NCBI GenBank assembly: GCA_050729835.1
Contig: JBOHLS010000004.1
Span: 62,001-126,000, forward strand
Direction of reading: 5' to 3'
DNA from: REEB95 sp050729835
GTDB taxonomy: Bacteria; Pseudomonadota; Alphaproteobacteria; ATCC43930; CGMCC-115725
DNA length: 64,000 nucleotides
A program made the position numbers and the translations under genes. Every line of letters starts with the position of its first letter. Position 1 is the first letter of the stretch. A model generated the notes under the pieces. It was not told the DNA's origin. It did not search any database and was given only the letters and a program-made list of their open reading frames with translations. Below are positions 52,621-63,232 of the stretch, in pieces.

Positions 52621-53295
52621 ATGAAGGTTTTGGGCCTCGACAGCGCCGGCAGCCAATGCGCGGTCGCCGTGCTCGACGGCGAACGGGTCGCCGCCGCGCG
52701 CGCCGAAGCGATGACGCACGGCCAGGCCGAGCGGCTACTGCCGCTGATTGCCGAGGCTATGAACGTCGCCGGCATCAAACCCGCAGCGCTCGATCTGATC
52801 GCGGTGACCACCGGCCCCGGCAGTTTCACCGGCATTCGCATCGGTCTTGCCGCGGCGCGCGGCCTGGCGCTGGCGACCGGCCGGCCCGTGACGGGCGTCG
52901 GCGTGTTCGACACCTACGCGACGGCGGTGCCGCCGGTCGCGTGGCAGGGCCGCAGCCTGGTCGTCGCCGTCGAATCGAAACGCGCGGAATTCTATCTCCA
53001 GACCTTTACCGCGCCCGGCACGGCGCTGGGTCCCCCGGCGCAGGTTCATCCGCGCGAGCTTGCCGCGTGGCTGCCGCCCGGGCCGCTGCTGCTGGCGGGC
53101 GATGCCGCGGCGCGGCTCCAGGCGCAGCTGGCCGCGCGTGACACGGCGATTGCGCCCGGCACGAACGCAGTCGATGCGGTTTGGGCCGCGCGTCTTGGTC
53201 GTCAACGTCACGCCGCCGGCGCGGGCGAGAAGCCACTGCCGTTCTATCTGCGCGCACCCGACACTACGCCGCCGCGCCGGGCGGCTGTGCCGTGA
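52621..53295 (+). CDS. tsaB: tRNA threonylcarbamoyladenosine biosynthesis protein TsaB
   Basis: TsaB, 224 residues, partner of TsaD in making t6A at position 37 of tRNAs. It has the ASKHA-type start VLGLDSAGSQCAVAVLDG and the strongly conserved VTTGPGSFTGIRIGLAAARG. The C-terminal half is more variable, as usual. It overlaps rimI by four bases (GTGA). Confidence 0.94.
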   Translation: MKVLGLDSAGSQCAVAVLDGERVAAARAEAMTHGQAERLLPLIAEAMNVAGIKPAALDLIAVTTGPGSFTGIRIGLAAARGLALATGRPVTGVGVFDTYATAVPPVAWQGRSLVVAVESKRAEFYLQTFTAPGTALGPPAQVHPRELAAWLPPGPLLLAGDAAARLQAQLAARDTAIAPGTNAVDAVWAARLGRQRHAAGAGEKPLPFYLRAPDTTPPRRAAVP

Positions 53296-53750
53296 CCGCA
53301 TTGGCGGTGCGCGCGGCCGCTTCTGCCGATGTTGATGCCTTGGCCCAGCTGCACGGGCTGGCCTTTCCCGAGGCCCCGTGGGAGCGCTGCGCACTGGCAC
53401 GGCTGCTCGCCTTGTCCAAGATGCATGCGCGGCTCGCCGAAGCCGATCGCAAGCCGGCCGGATTCGTCCTGGCGCTGGTGGTGGCCGGCGAAGCCGAAAT
53501 CCTGACGCTATGCGTCGATCCGGCGTCGCGCCGGCGCGGCGTCGCCCGGGCGCTGCTGGCCGATCTATATGCCGCGGCGCGCGCGGCGCGGTCGTCGCGG
53601 GTCGTGCTCGAAGTCGCCGCCGACAACGCGGTGGCGCGCGCGTTTTACGCTGCCGAGGGCTTTACCGCGATCGGCCGCCGTCCCCTCTATTATCGTCGCC
53701 CCGATGCGGCCGCCGCCGATGCCCTGATTCTCGCCCGGTCGCTCGCGTGA
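53292..53750 (+). CDS. rimI: Ribosomal protein S18-alanine N-acetyltransferase RimI
   Basis: A GNAT acetyltransferase of 152 residues. The acetyl-CoA loop R-x-x-G-x-A is in LCVDPASRRRGVARALLADL, and LEVAADNAVARAFYAAEGF gives motif B. RimI acetylates the N-terminus of S18; many alphaproteobacterial copies may act on other proteins. The start is GTG overlapping the tsaB stop, and the tsaB-rimI pair is conserved. Confidence 0.9.
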   Translation: MTALAVRAAASADVDALAQLHGLAFPEAPWERCALARLLALSKMHARLAEADRKPAGFVLALVVAGEAEILTLCVDPASRRRGVARALLADLYAAARAARSSRVVLEVAADNAVARAFYAAEGFTAIGRRPLYYRRPDAAAADALILARSLA

Positions 53751-53888
53751 GCCGTGTATTCGCGGCGCGATAATCCGTAAAACGAGTGTCGAGGTCCAAC
53801 AAAAGCCTTAAATCGGCGCAATCCTTATTGCGCGTTTTGCCCAATATACTTATATCCTTTGCCGCGAAACCCGTAGGAAATCTGTCGA

Positions 53889-54308
53889 ATGACTGACAAA
53901 GTCCCGCCCAACAGCCTGCTCGAGCTCACCACCGAAATCGTCGCCGCGCACGTCTCGAACAACAGCGTGGCGCCGACGGATTTGCCGCAGCTCATCGATC
54001 AGGTTTATCAGTCGCTGGCCAATATCGGCAAAGGCTCGGCCACCGGGGGCGACCGGCCCAAGCCAGCGGTCAACGTCAAGCGCTCGGTCCATCCCGACTA
54101 CATCATCTGTCTCGAGGACGGCAAAAAGCTCAAGATGCTCAAGCGGCATCTCAAGACTGCGTACAACATGACGCCCGAGGCCTATCGCGAGCGCTGGGGC
54201 TTGCCGACCGACTATCCGATGGTGGCGCCGAACTACGCGCGTCAGCGCTCCAAGCTCGCCAAGGATATCGGTCTCGGCACGCGCGGCCGCCAAGCCAAGG
54301 CGGATTGA
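53889..54308 (+). CDS. mucR: MucR/Ros-family transcriptional regulator
   Basis: A 139-residue MucR protein. The zinc-finger region reads YIICLEDGKKLKMLKRHL followed by YNMTPEAYRERWGLP and YPMVAPNYARQRSKLAK. MucR/Ros proteins silence AT-rich DNA and control exopolysaccharide and virulence genes. The 138-base upstream gap is AT-rich, with T-A steps near 53840-53860, and probably holds an autoregulated promoter. It lies between rimI and fur as in related genomes. Confidence 0.94.
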   Translation: MTDKVPPNSLLELTTEIVAAHVSNNSVAPTDLPQLIDQVYQSLANIGKGSATGGDRPKPAVNVKRSVHPDYIICLEDGKKLKMLKRHLKTAYNMTPEAYRERWGLPTDYPMVAPNYARQRSKLAKDIGLGTRGRQAKAD

Positions 54309-54362
54309 GCGCGAGCGGCGCCAGAAGCGGCGCCCGCTATAGGCTTGATGCCCGGTTTGGGC

Positions 54363-54368
54363 TATAAT
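54363..54368 (+). promoter_or_regulatory. -10 element (TATAAT) of fur
   Basis: A perfect TATAAT about 38 bases before the fur ATG. The nearest TTGATG is only 12 bases upstream of it, too close for a standard -35, so the promoter is only half supported. Confidence 0.4.
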
Positions 54369-54405
54369 TTCCGGCTTGGAGCAATAGGCGCGGGCATCGT
54401 CGCAA

Positions 54406-54837
54406 ATGCCGTCCCGTATCGAACAGCTCTGCACCGATAAGGGTCTCAAGATGACCGAGCAGCGCCGCGTCATCGCGCGCGTGCTCTCGGAAGCCGCCGA
54501 TCATCCGGATGTCGAGGCGGTGCATCGCCGCGCCGCCGCGATCGACCCCAAAATCTCGATCGCCACCGTCTATCGCACCGTGCGCCTGTTCCAGGAAGCC
54601 AGCATCCTCGAACGCCACGATTTCGGCGACGGCCGCGCGCGCTACGAAGAGGCGCCGACCGAGCACCACGACCATCTGATCGACCTGCAAAGCGGCAAGG
54701 TGGTCGAATTCCGCAACGAAGCCATCGAAAAGCTGCAGCGCGAGGTGGCGTCGCGTCTCGGCTACAAGCTGGTGGATCATCGGCTCGAATTGTTTGCGGT
54801 GCCGCTCGACAAGGCAGCGGCAGCCGCGAAGAAGTGA
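54406..54837 (+). CDS. fur: Fur-family metalloregulator
   Basis: A 143-residue Fur-type repressor. The winged helix spans KMTEQRRVIARVLSEAADHP through SIATVYRTVRLFQEASIL. The metal site HHDHLIDLQSGKVVEFRNE is intact. The C-terminal cysteine pairs of classical Fur are lacking, as in many alphaproteobacterial Fur/Mur proteins, so it may sense manganese or iron. The Irr-type heme motif is not evident. It overlaps olsB by four bases. Confidence 0.92.
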   Translation: MPSRIEQLCTDKGLKMTEQRRVIARVLSEAADHPDVEAVHRRAAAIDPKISIATVYRTVRLFQEASILERHDFGDGRARYEEAPTEHHDHLIDLQSGKVVEFRNEAIEKLQREVASRLGYKLVDHRLELFAVPLDKAAAAAKK

Positions 54838-55679
54838 CCGCGCAGTCCCCGTCTTCGGCACAATCCGCGCGCCCGCACCCGGCGGCCACGCTCGCGGTGC
54901 GCGCCGGCACGCTCGAGGTGCGGCTGGCGCGCGATGCGGGCGAGATCGTCGCCGCCCAGGCGCTGCGCTATCGCGTCTTCTATCAGGAAATGGGCGCGCA
55001 CCCGACCACCGAAATGGCGCTGGCGCGGCGCGACTTCGATGATTTCGACGCGTTTTGCGACCACTTGCTGGTGATCGACCACGCGCGCGGCACCGGCAAC
55101 GACGCGGTGGTCGGCACCTACCGGCTGATCCGTCGCGAGGCGGCGATGCGCGTCGGCCGCTTCTACAGCGCGGCGGAATACGACGTCCGTTGCGCGGCGG
55201 ACCATCCCGGTGCGGTGCTCGAGCTCGGCCGCTCCTGCATCGACGCGCAGTCGCGCAACCGGCCGACCATGCAGCTGTTGTGGCAAGGCATCGCCGCCTA
55301 CGTGTTCGAATACGGGATCAAGCTGATGTTCGGCTGCGCCAGCCTGCACGGCACGGATCCTGCTGCGTTGGCGGTCCCGCTCTCGTACCTCTATCACCAT
55401 CATTTGGCGCCGTCGGCGTTGCGCCCGCGCGCACTCGGCGGCCGCTATCTCGACATGAACCGCCTGCCGCCCGGCGCCTTCGATCCCGCCGAGGCGTTGA
55501 ACCGGCTGCCGCCGCTGCTCAAGGGCTATCTGCGCCTTGGCGGCTTCGTCGGCGACGGCGCGGTGGTCGATCAGCAGTTCAATACCACCGACGTTTGCAT
55601 CGTGGTCAAGACCGACCTCGTCACCGAGAAATATTATCGCCATTACGAACGCCGCGCGCGCGCGGTTGCAGCCGTCTGA
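54834..55679 (+). CDS. olsB: L-ornithine N-alpha-acyltransferase OlsB
   Basis: A 281-residue GNAT-like acyltransferase that moves a 3-hydroxyacyl chain from ACP to ornithine, the first step to ornithine lipids. It shows ALRYRVFYQEMGA, DDFDAFCDHLLVID, VGTYRLIRR and ELGRSCIDAQSRNRPTMQLL, all characteristic. The start is GTG within the fur stop. With the next gene (OlsA-type) it forms the two-step ornithine-lipid pathway, which replaces phospholipids under phosphate stress in some bacteria. Confidence 0.9.
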   Translation: MTAQSPSSAQSARPHPAATLAVRAGTLEVRLARDAGEIVAAQALRYRVFYQEMGAHPTTEMALARRDFDDFDAFCDHLLVIDHARGTGNDAVVGTYRLIRREAAMRVGRFYSAAEYDVRCAADHPGAVLELGRSCIDAQSRNRPTMQLLWQGIAAYVFEYGIKLMFGCASLHGTDPAALAVPLSYLYHHHLAPSALRPRALGGRYLDMNRLPPGAFDPAEALNRLPPLLKGYLRLGGFVGDGAVVDQQFNTTDVCIVVKTDLVTEKYYRHYERRARAVAAV

Positions 55680-56536
55680 TGCCGCCGCAGGGTTTCGCGC
55701 TACGCCTGGTGCGCGTTGCCGCCTATTGTGCGTTGACCTTCTCGCTGATGCCGGTCCAGGCCGTGCTCGTGCTGGCGCGCAACAAGCTGGCCGAGCGCCT
55801 GCCACGTTTCTATCACCGCTTGGTGTGCCGCATTCTCGGCATCGCGATCGAGCGATACGGCGCCGTGTCGCAGGCGCGGCCGACGCTCTTCGTCGCCAAT
55901 CACACGTCGTATCTCGACATCGAGATTCTCGGCGCCGTGATTCCGGGTTCGTTCGTCTCGAAGGCGGATGTCGACGGCTGGCCGCTGTTCGGCTGGCTGG
56001 CGCGACTCCAGCGCACCGTCTTCATCGACCGCAAGCGCCGCAGCGTGACGCGACAGCGTGATGCGCTGAGCATGCGGTTGCGGGCCGGCGGCCAGATGAT
56101 CCTCTTTCCCGAAGGCACCAGCGGCGACGGCCAGCGCCTGCTGCCGTTCAAGAGCGCGCTTTTTGCCGCCGTGACGGAGTCGGACGCCGCCGGCGACGTC
56201 ACCATCCAGCCGGTCTCGGTCGCCTATGTCCGGCTTGACGGCATGCCGCTCGGGCGGTCCTATCGCCCACTCTTCGCCTGGTATGGCGACATGGACTTGG
56301 CGCCGCATCTTTGGACCATGCTCGGCCTCGGCCGGCTCGGCGTCAGCGTGACCTTCCATCCGACCGTGTGCGCCACCGATTTTCCCTCGCGCAAGGCGCT
56401 GGCCGAGCATTGCACGGCGACGATTTCCGCGGGATTGTCGGCGGCGCTGGCCGGCCGCGAAGCCAGGCTGCCGCTGCCTGCGCCGCGACCCGCACCACCG
56501 GCGCCGGCGCTCGCCGATGCCGTGCCGACACCGTGA
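55679..56536 (+). CDS. olsA: Lyso-ornithine lipid O-acyltransferase (PlsC family)
   Basis: A 285-residue 1-acyl-glycerol-phosphate-type acyltransferase. The H-x4-D motif is NHTSYLD and the second block is ILFPEGTSGDGQRLLPFK. One membrane span lies near the N-terminus. By its place directly after olsB (overlap of one base at the stop) it is most likely OlsA, acylating lyso-ornithine lipid, though a PlsC role is possible. The C-terminal 30 residues are proline/alanine-rich. Confidence 0.85.
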   Translation: MPPQGFALRLVRVAAYCALTFSLMPVQAVLVLARNKLAERLPRFYHRLVCRILGIAIERYGAVSQARPTLFVANHTSYLDIEILGAVIPGSFVSKADVDGWPLFGWLARLQRTVFIDRKRRSVTRQRDALSMRLRAGGQMILFPEGTSGDGQRLLPFKSALFAAVTESDAAGDVTIQPVSVAYVRLDGMPLGRSYRPLFAWYGDMDLAPHLWTMLGLGRLGVSVTFHPTVCATDFPSRKALAEHCTATISAGLSAALAGREARLPLPAPRPAPPAPALADAVPTP

Positions 56537-56543
56537 GGAGTCC

Positions 56544-57878
56544 GTGAAAAAGCTGTTCGTCAAAACCTACGGTTGCCAGATGAACGTCTACGATTCCGCG
56601 CGCATGACGGAAGTCCTGGCGCCCTCGGGCTATGCACCGGCTTCGTCGCTGGGCGACGCCGACATGGTCTTGCTCAACACCTGCCACATCCGCGAGAAGG
56701 CGACGGAAAAACTGTTCTCCGATCTCGGCCGCCTAGCGCCGCTCAAAGCGCACAGGGCGCGCGCTGGCGGCCGGATGGTCGTCGCCGTCGCCGGCTGCGT
56801 CGCCCAGGCCGAAGGCGCCGAGATTCTGCGCCGCGCCAAGACGGTCGACATCGTCGTCGGCCCGCAGAGCTATTACCGCCTGCCGGCGCTGGTAGAAGCG
56901 GCCGAGAACGGCAGCCGTCCGGTCGAAACCGAATTTCCCGCCGAGTCGAAGTTCGACCGGCTGCCGGCGCGCGGCCGCGCCGGCGTCAGCGCCTTTCTCT
57001 CGATCCAGGAGGGCTGCGATAAGTTCTGCAGCTTCTGCGTCGTGCCCTATACGCGCGGCGCTGAATTCTCGCGCCCTGTCGAGGCGGTGCTCGCCGAGGC
57101 TGGCGCGCTCGTCGCCAACGGCGCGCGCGAACTCACGCTCCTGGGCCAGAACGTCAACGCCTATCACGGCGAAGCGCCGGACGGCGGCGTTTGGGGCCTC
57201 GGCCGGCTGCTGCGGGCGCTGGCCGAGATTCCCGGCGTCTTGCGCCTGCGCTATACGACCTCGCATCCGGCCGACATGGACGACGAATTGATCGCCGCGC
57301 ACCGCGACGAACCCAGGCTGATGCCGTTCCTGCATCTGCCGGTGCAGTCGGGCTCGGACCGCGTCCTTCAGGCGATGAACCGGCGCCATCGCGCGGACGA
57401 CTATCGCCGCCTCATCGACCGCCTGCGCGCGGCGCGGCCGGACTTGGCGCTGTCGTCGGATTTCATCGTCGGCTTTCCGGGCGAAAGCGACGCCAATTTC
57501 GCCGCGACGCTGACGCTGGTACGCGCCGTCGGCTTCGCCCAGGCGTTCTCGTTCAAGTACAGCGCACGGCCCGGCACGCCTTCCGCCGTCCGCGACGATC
57601 AGGTGCCGGAAGCGGTCAAGGTCGAACGGCTCGCCGCGCTGCAGGCCTTGCTGGGCGAGCAGCAGGCACGCTTCAATGCCGGCTTCGCCGGCCGCGTCCT
57701 CGACGTGCTGTTCGAGAAGCCCGGCCGCCATCCAGGGCAGCTCGCCGGGCGCAGCCCGTGGCTGCAGCCGGTCCACGCCACGGCATCCGAGCGGCTTTTG
57801 GGCGCGATCGCGACCGTGCGCGTCGCCGCTGTCGAGCCCAACAGCCTGGCCGCCGTGCTAGCGGAGACGGCTGCGTGA
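56544..57878 (+). CDS. miaB: tRNA-2-methylthio-N6-dimethylallyladenosine synthase
   Basis: MiaB, 444 residues, a radical-SAM methylthiotransferase for i6A37 of tRNA. The N-terminal UPF0004 domain has KTYGCQMNVYDSARM, NTCHIREKA and a third conserved cysteine in VAGCVAQAEG; the radical-SAM cluster is EGCDKFCSFCVVPYTRG; a TRAM domain ends the protein. The GTG at 56544 has GAGGAG upstream. It opens the conserved miaB-phoH-ybeY-corC-lnt series. Confidence 0.97.
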   Translation: MKKLFVKTYGCQMNVYDSARMTEVLAPSGYAPASSLGDADMVLLNTCHIREKATEKLFSDLGRLAPLKAHRARAGGRMVVAVAGCVAQAEGAEILRRAKTVDIVVGPQSYYRLPALVEAAENGSRPVETEFPAESKFDRLPARGRAGVSAFLSIQEGCDKFCSFCVVPYTRGAEFSRPVEAVLAEAGALVANGARELTLLGQNVNAYHGEAPDGGVWGLGRLLRALAEIPGVLRLRYTTSHPADMDDELIAAHRDEPRLMPFLHLPVQSGSDRVLQAMNRRHRADDYRRLIDRLRAARPDLALSSDFIVGFPGESDANFAATLTLVRAVGFAQAFSFKYSARPGTPSAVRDDQVPEAVKVERLAALQALLGEQQARFNAGFAGRVLDVLFEKPGRHPGQLAGRSPWLQPVHATASERLLGAIATVRVAAVEPNSLAAVLAETAA

Positions 57879-58888
57879 GCCCGCGCGATTCCGCCCGCAA
57901 CGCCGAGGCGCGCTTCAACCTCCAGTTTGCCGACAACGCTCTGTTGCCGCAGCTTTTCGGCGAGCACGACAAGCATCTCGAGCGCATCGAGCGCGCGCTG
58001 GGCGTGGCGCTGGTCTCGCGCGGCAACCGGCTGGCGATCTCGGGGCCCGAGCACGGCGCCGACGTCGCGCGCGCGGCGCTGACGGCACTCTACGACCAGC
58101 TGAAGCGCGGCGAGGAGATCGACGCCCACGCCGTCGACGCTGCCTTGCACTTGGCGCAGCATCGCGGCACCAATCGCGGCGAGCTGTGGGGCGAAGGCGA
58201 GGAGATTCGCACCCGCAAGCGCCGCATCGCGCCGCGCGGTCCGGCCCAGGCTACCTATATCAAGGCCTTGCGTACGCACGAGCTGGTTTTCGGTCTCGGC
58301 CCCGCCGGTACCGGCAAGACCTATCTTGCCGTCGCCATGGCGGTCGATCTGCTGATGGCCGGCAAGGTCGATCGCATCGTTCTGTCGCGCCCGGCGGTCG
58401 AAGCCGGCGAGCGGCTGGGGTTCCTACCGGGCGATCTGCGCGAGAAGGTCGATCCGTATCTGCGGCCGCTTTACGACGCGCTCCACGACATGCTGCCCGG
58501 CGAGCAGGTGATGAAACGCCTGTCGCTGGGCGACATCGAGATCGCCCCGCTCGCCTTCATGCGCGGCCGGACGCTGGCGAACGCCTTCGTCATCCTCGAC
58601 GAAGCGCAGAATACGACGCCAGTGCAGATGAAGATGTTCCTGACCCGTCTCGGCGAAAACGCGCGCATGGCCGTGACCGGCGACCTGTCGCAGATCGACC
58701 TGCCCAAAGGCACGCGCTCGGGCCTGACCGACGCGGTCGAGACGCTGGCTGGCGTCGAAGGCGTCGCGATGATCCATTTCACCGAAGCGGACGTGGTGCG
58801 CCATCCGCTGGTCGCGCGCATCGTCGCCGCCTACGACCGGCATGATCAGCGCGCTAGGCGCCCGAAGACCGATGAGCGCGCGGGCTAA
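57875..58888 (+). CDS. PhoH-like ATPase (PhoL/YbeZ type)
   Basis: A 337-residue PhoH-family ATPase. Walker A GPAGTGKT is at residues 142-149, Walker B AFVILDEAQNTTPVQMKMFL follows, and TGDLSQIDLPKGTRSGL is conserved. Partnered with YbeY, it is thought to act in rRNA processing. The start is GTG overlapping the miaB stop. Confidence 0.94.
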   Translation: MSPRDSARNAEARFNLQFADNALLPQLFGEHDKHLERIERALGVALVSRGNRLAISGPEHGADVARAALTALYDQLKRGEEIDAHAVDAALHLAQHRGTNRGELWGEGEEIRTRKRRIAPRGPAQATYIKALRTHELVFGLGPAGTGKTYLAVAMAVDLLMAGKVDRIVLSRPAVEAGERLGFLPGDLREKVDPYLRPLYDALHDMLPGEQVMKRLSLGDIEIAPLAFMRGRTLANAFVILDEAQNTTPVQMKMFLTRLGENARMAVTGDLSQIDLPKGTRSGLTDAVETLAGVEGVAMIHFTEADVVRHPLVARIVAAYDRHDQRARRPKTDERAG

Positions 58889-59379
58889 GAAAAAGCTGGT
58901 CACCATCGACGTGATCGAGCGTGCCGCCGCCTGGCGGCGCACCTTGCCGAGTGCGCCGGCGATCTGCCGTGCCGCCGCCGCCGCCGCGCTGGCGCGCGCC
59001 GCCGCCGGGCCGAAAGGCGCCGAGCTGTCGATCGTGCTCGCCGCCGACGATCTCGTCGCCAAACTCAACCGCACCTATCGCGGAATATCCAAGCCCACCA
59101 ACGTCCTGTCGTTCGCCAGCGCCGCGCCGCCGGGCCGGATGCCGCCGCTCCGGCTGCTGGGCGACGTCGTCGTCGCCCACGGGACGATCGCCCGCGAGGC
59201 ACGCGCCCAGGGCAAGACGCTCGCCGACCATCTGACGCATCTCGTCGTCCACGGCGTGCTGCATCTGCTGGGCTTCGATCACGAACGCGCAGCCGAGGCG
59301 CGGCGCATGGAGGCGCTCGAAGTCGAGATTCTCGCCGGGCTCGGAATATCCGATCCCTATCGTGCGCGCAAGCCGGCGC

Positions 59380-59387
<8 letters not shown>
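58872..59387 (+). CDS. ybeY: rRNA maturation endoribonuclease YbeY
   Basis: YbeY, 171 residues from this start, a zinc-dependent RNase involved in 16S rRNA 3'-end maturation. The metal motif H-x3-H-x5-H reads HGVLHLLGFDH, and NRTYRGISKPTNVLSF and LGDVVVAHGTIAREA precede it. The ATG at 58872 overlaps the phoH end by 17 bases; an ATG 30 bases earlier is the alternative. Confidence 0.93.
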
Positions 59388-60244
<857 letters not shown>

Positions 60245-60252
<8 letters not shown>

Positions 60253-61867
60253 CACCCGCGCGCCGGCCTTGCAGCGCGGCGCCGCTTCCGCCGGAACCTT
60301 GCAGCGCTGGGCGTTGCGCGCCGTGGCCCTGGCTGGCTGGCGCCGGTACGGGCTGGCGGCGTTGCTGGGCGCGCTTGCGGCGGCGGCCCTGCCGCCGGTC
60401 GATCTGACGCCGGTGCTGCTGGTGTCGTTCGGCGGCCTGGCTTGGCTCGCCGACGGCAGCCGCGACGGCCGTCAGGCCTTCGCGCTCGGTTGGAGCTTCG
60501 GGTTCGGTTATTTCGCCGCCGGCCTCTATTGGATCGGCATCGCGCTCACCGTCGATTGGGCGCAATTCTGGTGGCTGTTCCCGATCGCCGAACTCGCGAT
60601 TCCGGCCGGGCTCGCGATCTTCACCGGGCTGGCGCTGTGGCTCAGCGACCTGGCCGCGCGCCGGCTGCGGCTTTCCGGCACCGGCCGCGCCTGCGCGTTG
60701 GCGGTGTCGTGGGCGATCTTCGAGTATCTGCGCGGCCACGTCTTCACCGGATTTCCTTGGAATCTGGTCGGCTATGCCTGGTCGGGCGGCTTTCCCGGCT
60801 CGACCGCGATGCTGCAGATCGCGTCGGTGGTGGGCATCTATGGCTTGAGCTTTCTTACCGTGCTAGCGGCGACGCTGCCGGCGCGTTTAGGCGCGCCGGC
60901 CGGCGCGCGCGTCGTCCCCGCGGCGGCGGCGGCCGTGCTCATCGCGGCCGTGGCGGGCTTCGGCGCCTGGCGGCTGGCGACGCAGCCGCGCGCCGACTTG
61001 CCCGGCGTGACGCTGCGCCTGGTCCAGCCGTCGATTCCGCAGACGCTGTTCAACGATCCGCGCACGCTGGTCGCCGATTTTCACCGGCTGCTCGGCCTCA
61101 CGCGAGCGCCGGGCTTCGACAAGGTCTCGGCGGTGATCTGGGCGGAGAGTATGGGGCCGCCGTTCCTCCGGCGCGACGCCGACGCGCGCATGGCGCTGGC
61201 CCAGGCCGCGCCGCCCAACGGCGTCGTCATCGCCGGCACGTTGCGCAGTGATCCGTCGGCCACGCATTATTGGAACAGCCTCGCTGTCGTCGACCGCGCC
61301 GGCAAGATCCTCGCGACCTACGACAAGCATCATCTCGTGCCGTTCGGCGAATACGTGCCGCTGCGCGGAATCTTACCGATGAACAAGATCACGCCGGGCA
61401 CCGTCGATTTCTCGGCCGGGCCGGGGCCGCGCACGCTCGCGCTGCCGAACCTGCCGCCGGTCAGCCCCCTGATTTGCTACGAGGCGATCTTTCCGGAACA
61501 GGTCGTCCAGCCGGGGACGCGGCCGCAATGGCTGCTCAACATCACCAACGACGCCTGGTACGGCTTCACCTCGGGTCCGTTCCAGCATTTCGCCATCGCG
61601 CGCCTACGCGCCGTCGAGCAGGGCCTGCCGCTGGTGCGCGACGGCAACAACGGCATTTCGGCGGTCATCGATCCGCTCGGCCGCGTCGTCGCACGGCTGG
61701 GTCTCGACGATATCGGCGTGCTCGACGCGCCGTTGCCGAAGGCGCTGGCACCGACGTTTTATGCGCGTTTCGGCGACGCCGGGTTCGGAGTCTTGCTGGT
61801 TGCCGGCCTGCTTGCCGTGGCCGGCGCGACGGCGTTCGAGCGGCGGCGCTCGTCGCCGCCGCCTTGA
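60245..61867 (+). CDS. lnt: Apolipoprotein N-acyltransferase
   Basis: Lnt, 540 residues, adds the third acyl chain to lipoproteins. Six or more membrane spans precede the nitrilase-like domain, whose catalytic triad appears as Glu in IWAESMGPPF, Lys in YDKHHLVPFGEYVP and Cys in LICYEAIFPE. WLLNITNDAWYGFTSGPFQH is also typical. It would act on MltA and the glycine-zipper lipoprotein encoded in this window. Confidence 0.96.
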
Positions 61868-61968
61868 GTCGATGCCGGCTGCGTGTACTGAAAAGGGCGT
61901 GGACGGGTTGACCGCATACCATCGCATGTGATTACTCTTTGCGGCCCAGGGACCGCGCACAGGCGCCG

Positions 61969-62460
61969 ATGACTCCGAATCCCGGCGGCGGCCGTAGCCG
62001 CCGCAGCAAATCCGAGTACCCCAATCCGGTCGACGTGCACGTCGGTGCGCGCGTCCGGTTGCGTCGCACGTTGCTCGGCATGAGCCAGGAGAAACTCGGC
62101 CATGCCATCGGCCTCACCTTTCAGCAGGTGCAGAAATACGAGCGCGGCACCAACCGCATAGGCGCCAGCCGCCTGCACGAGCTGGCACGCGTGCTCGATG
62201 TCTCGGTGGCGTTCTTTTTCGAGGACATGAACCTGCCCGATGGCGCGCCCGGCGCGGACGAGGCGGCGGCCAAGCCGCCGAAGGGCCTGAGCGAGGCCGC
62301 CGAGGCCTTCTACGGCAACGAGCCGCTGATGCGGCGCGAAACCCTCGAGCTGGTGCGCGCCTATCTGCGCATCAGCGACCCGCAGCTGCGCCGCCGCGTC
62401 TTCGAGCTCGCCAAGGCGATCGCCAACGCCACGATGCCGCCGGGTTCGCGGCCACGCTGA
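61969..62460 (+). CDS. XRE-family regulator (SinR-like, lnt-linked)
   Basis: A 163-residue regulator with an N-terminal helix-turn-helix: VHVGARVRLRRTLLGMSQEK, LGHAIGLTFQQVQKYERGTN and RIGASRLHELARVLDVSVAF. The C-terminal region ends in a helical ELVRAYLRISDPQLRRRVFE segment. This XRE gene is conserved between lnt and metK in alphaproteobacteria; here metK is not found next to it. The ATG at 61969 is chosen over a TTG 30 bases upstream. Confidence 0.88.
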   Translation: MTPNPGGGRSRRSKSEYPNPVDVHVGARVRLRRTLLGMSQEKLGHAIGLTFQQVQKYERGTNRIGASRLHELARVLDVSVAFFFEDMNLPDGAPGADEAAAKPPKGLSEAAEAFYGNEPLMRRETLELVRAYLRISDPQLRRRVFELAKAIANATMPPGSRPR

Positions 62461-62516
62461 CCGCCGGAACCTTCGGCTCTTGCCAGGCGGCCGTGCCGCC
62501 GCGAATCTGCTGAACC

Positions 62517-63218
62517 ATGATTGCTGAGAGCGAAGCCGGCGGCGCGCGCCGGCGGATTTACGGGCGGCGCCGCGGCCGCAAGCTGCGCGCCGGGCGCCGC
62601 GCCTTGATGGACACGCTGCTGCCGCGGCTGCGCGTCGTCCTGCCGCCGGTGGGGATGCTCGATGCGCCGGCGCTGTTCCCCGGCACGGACGAGCTCTGGC
62701 TCGAGATCGGCTTCGGCGCCGGCGAGCATCTCGCGGCGCAGGCGCGCGCTCATCCCGCGGTCGGGTTCCTGGGCGCTGAGGTCTTCGAAAACGGCGTCGC
62801 CAAGCTTTTGGTGGCGATCGACCGCGACCGCCTGACGAACGTCCGGCTGTTCGACGACGACGCGCGGCTGCTGCTCGCGCGCCTGCCCGACCGCAGCTTG
62901 GGCCGCGCCTTCATCCTGTTTCCCGATCCCTGGCCCAAAGAACGCCACAAGAAGCGCCGCATCGTAGCATCCGAGACCCTCGACGAACTCGCACGCACGC
63001 TGCGCCCCGGCGCCGAGCTGCGGCTCGCCACCGACGACGCCGATTACGCCGAATGGATCGTCGGCGTCGTCGAAAGCCATCCCGCGTTCGTCGAGGTCGC
63101 GCGCGGCGCCGGCGACTGGCCGGATCGCCCCGCCGATTGGCCGGCCACCCGTTATGAGCAAAAGGCGCTGGCCGCCGGCCGTACGCCGCGGTTTTTCCGC
63201 CTCGCGCGGTGCGCCTGA
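62517..63218 (+). CDS. trmB: tRNA (guanine-N7)-methyltransferase
   Basis: TrmB, 233 residues, methylates G46 of tRNAs. The SAM-binding motif is LEIGFGAGEHLAAQA and the family signature FPDPWPKERHKKRRIV is intact. The N-terminal RRIYGRRRGRKLRAGRRAL is the usual basic segment. The gene comes directly after the XRE regulator without the metK expected between them in many relatives. Confidence 0.95.
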   Translation: MIAESEAGGARRRIYGRRRGRKLRAGRRALMDTLLPRLRVVLPPVGMLDAPALFPGTDELWLEIGFGAGEHLAAQARAHPAVGFLGAEVFENGVAKLLVAIDRDRLTNVRLFDDDARLLLARLPDRSLGRAFILFPDPWPKERHKKRRIVASETLDELARTLRPGAELRLATDDADYAEWIVGVVESHPAFVEVARGAGDWPDRPADWPATRYEQKALAAGRTPRFFRLARCA

Positions 63219-63232
63219 GGCGCCCGCCAGCC

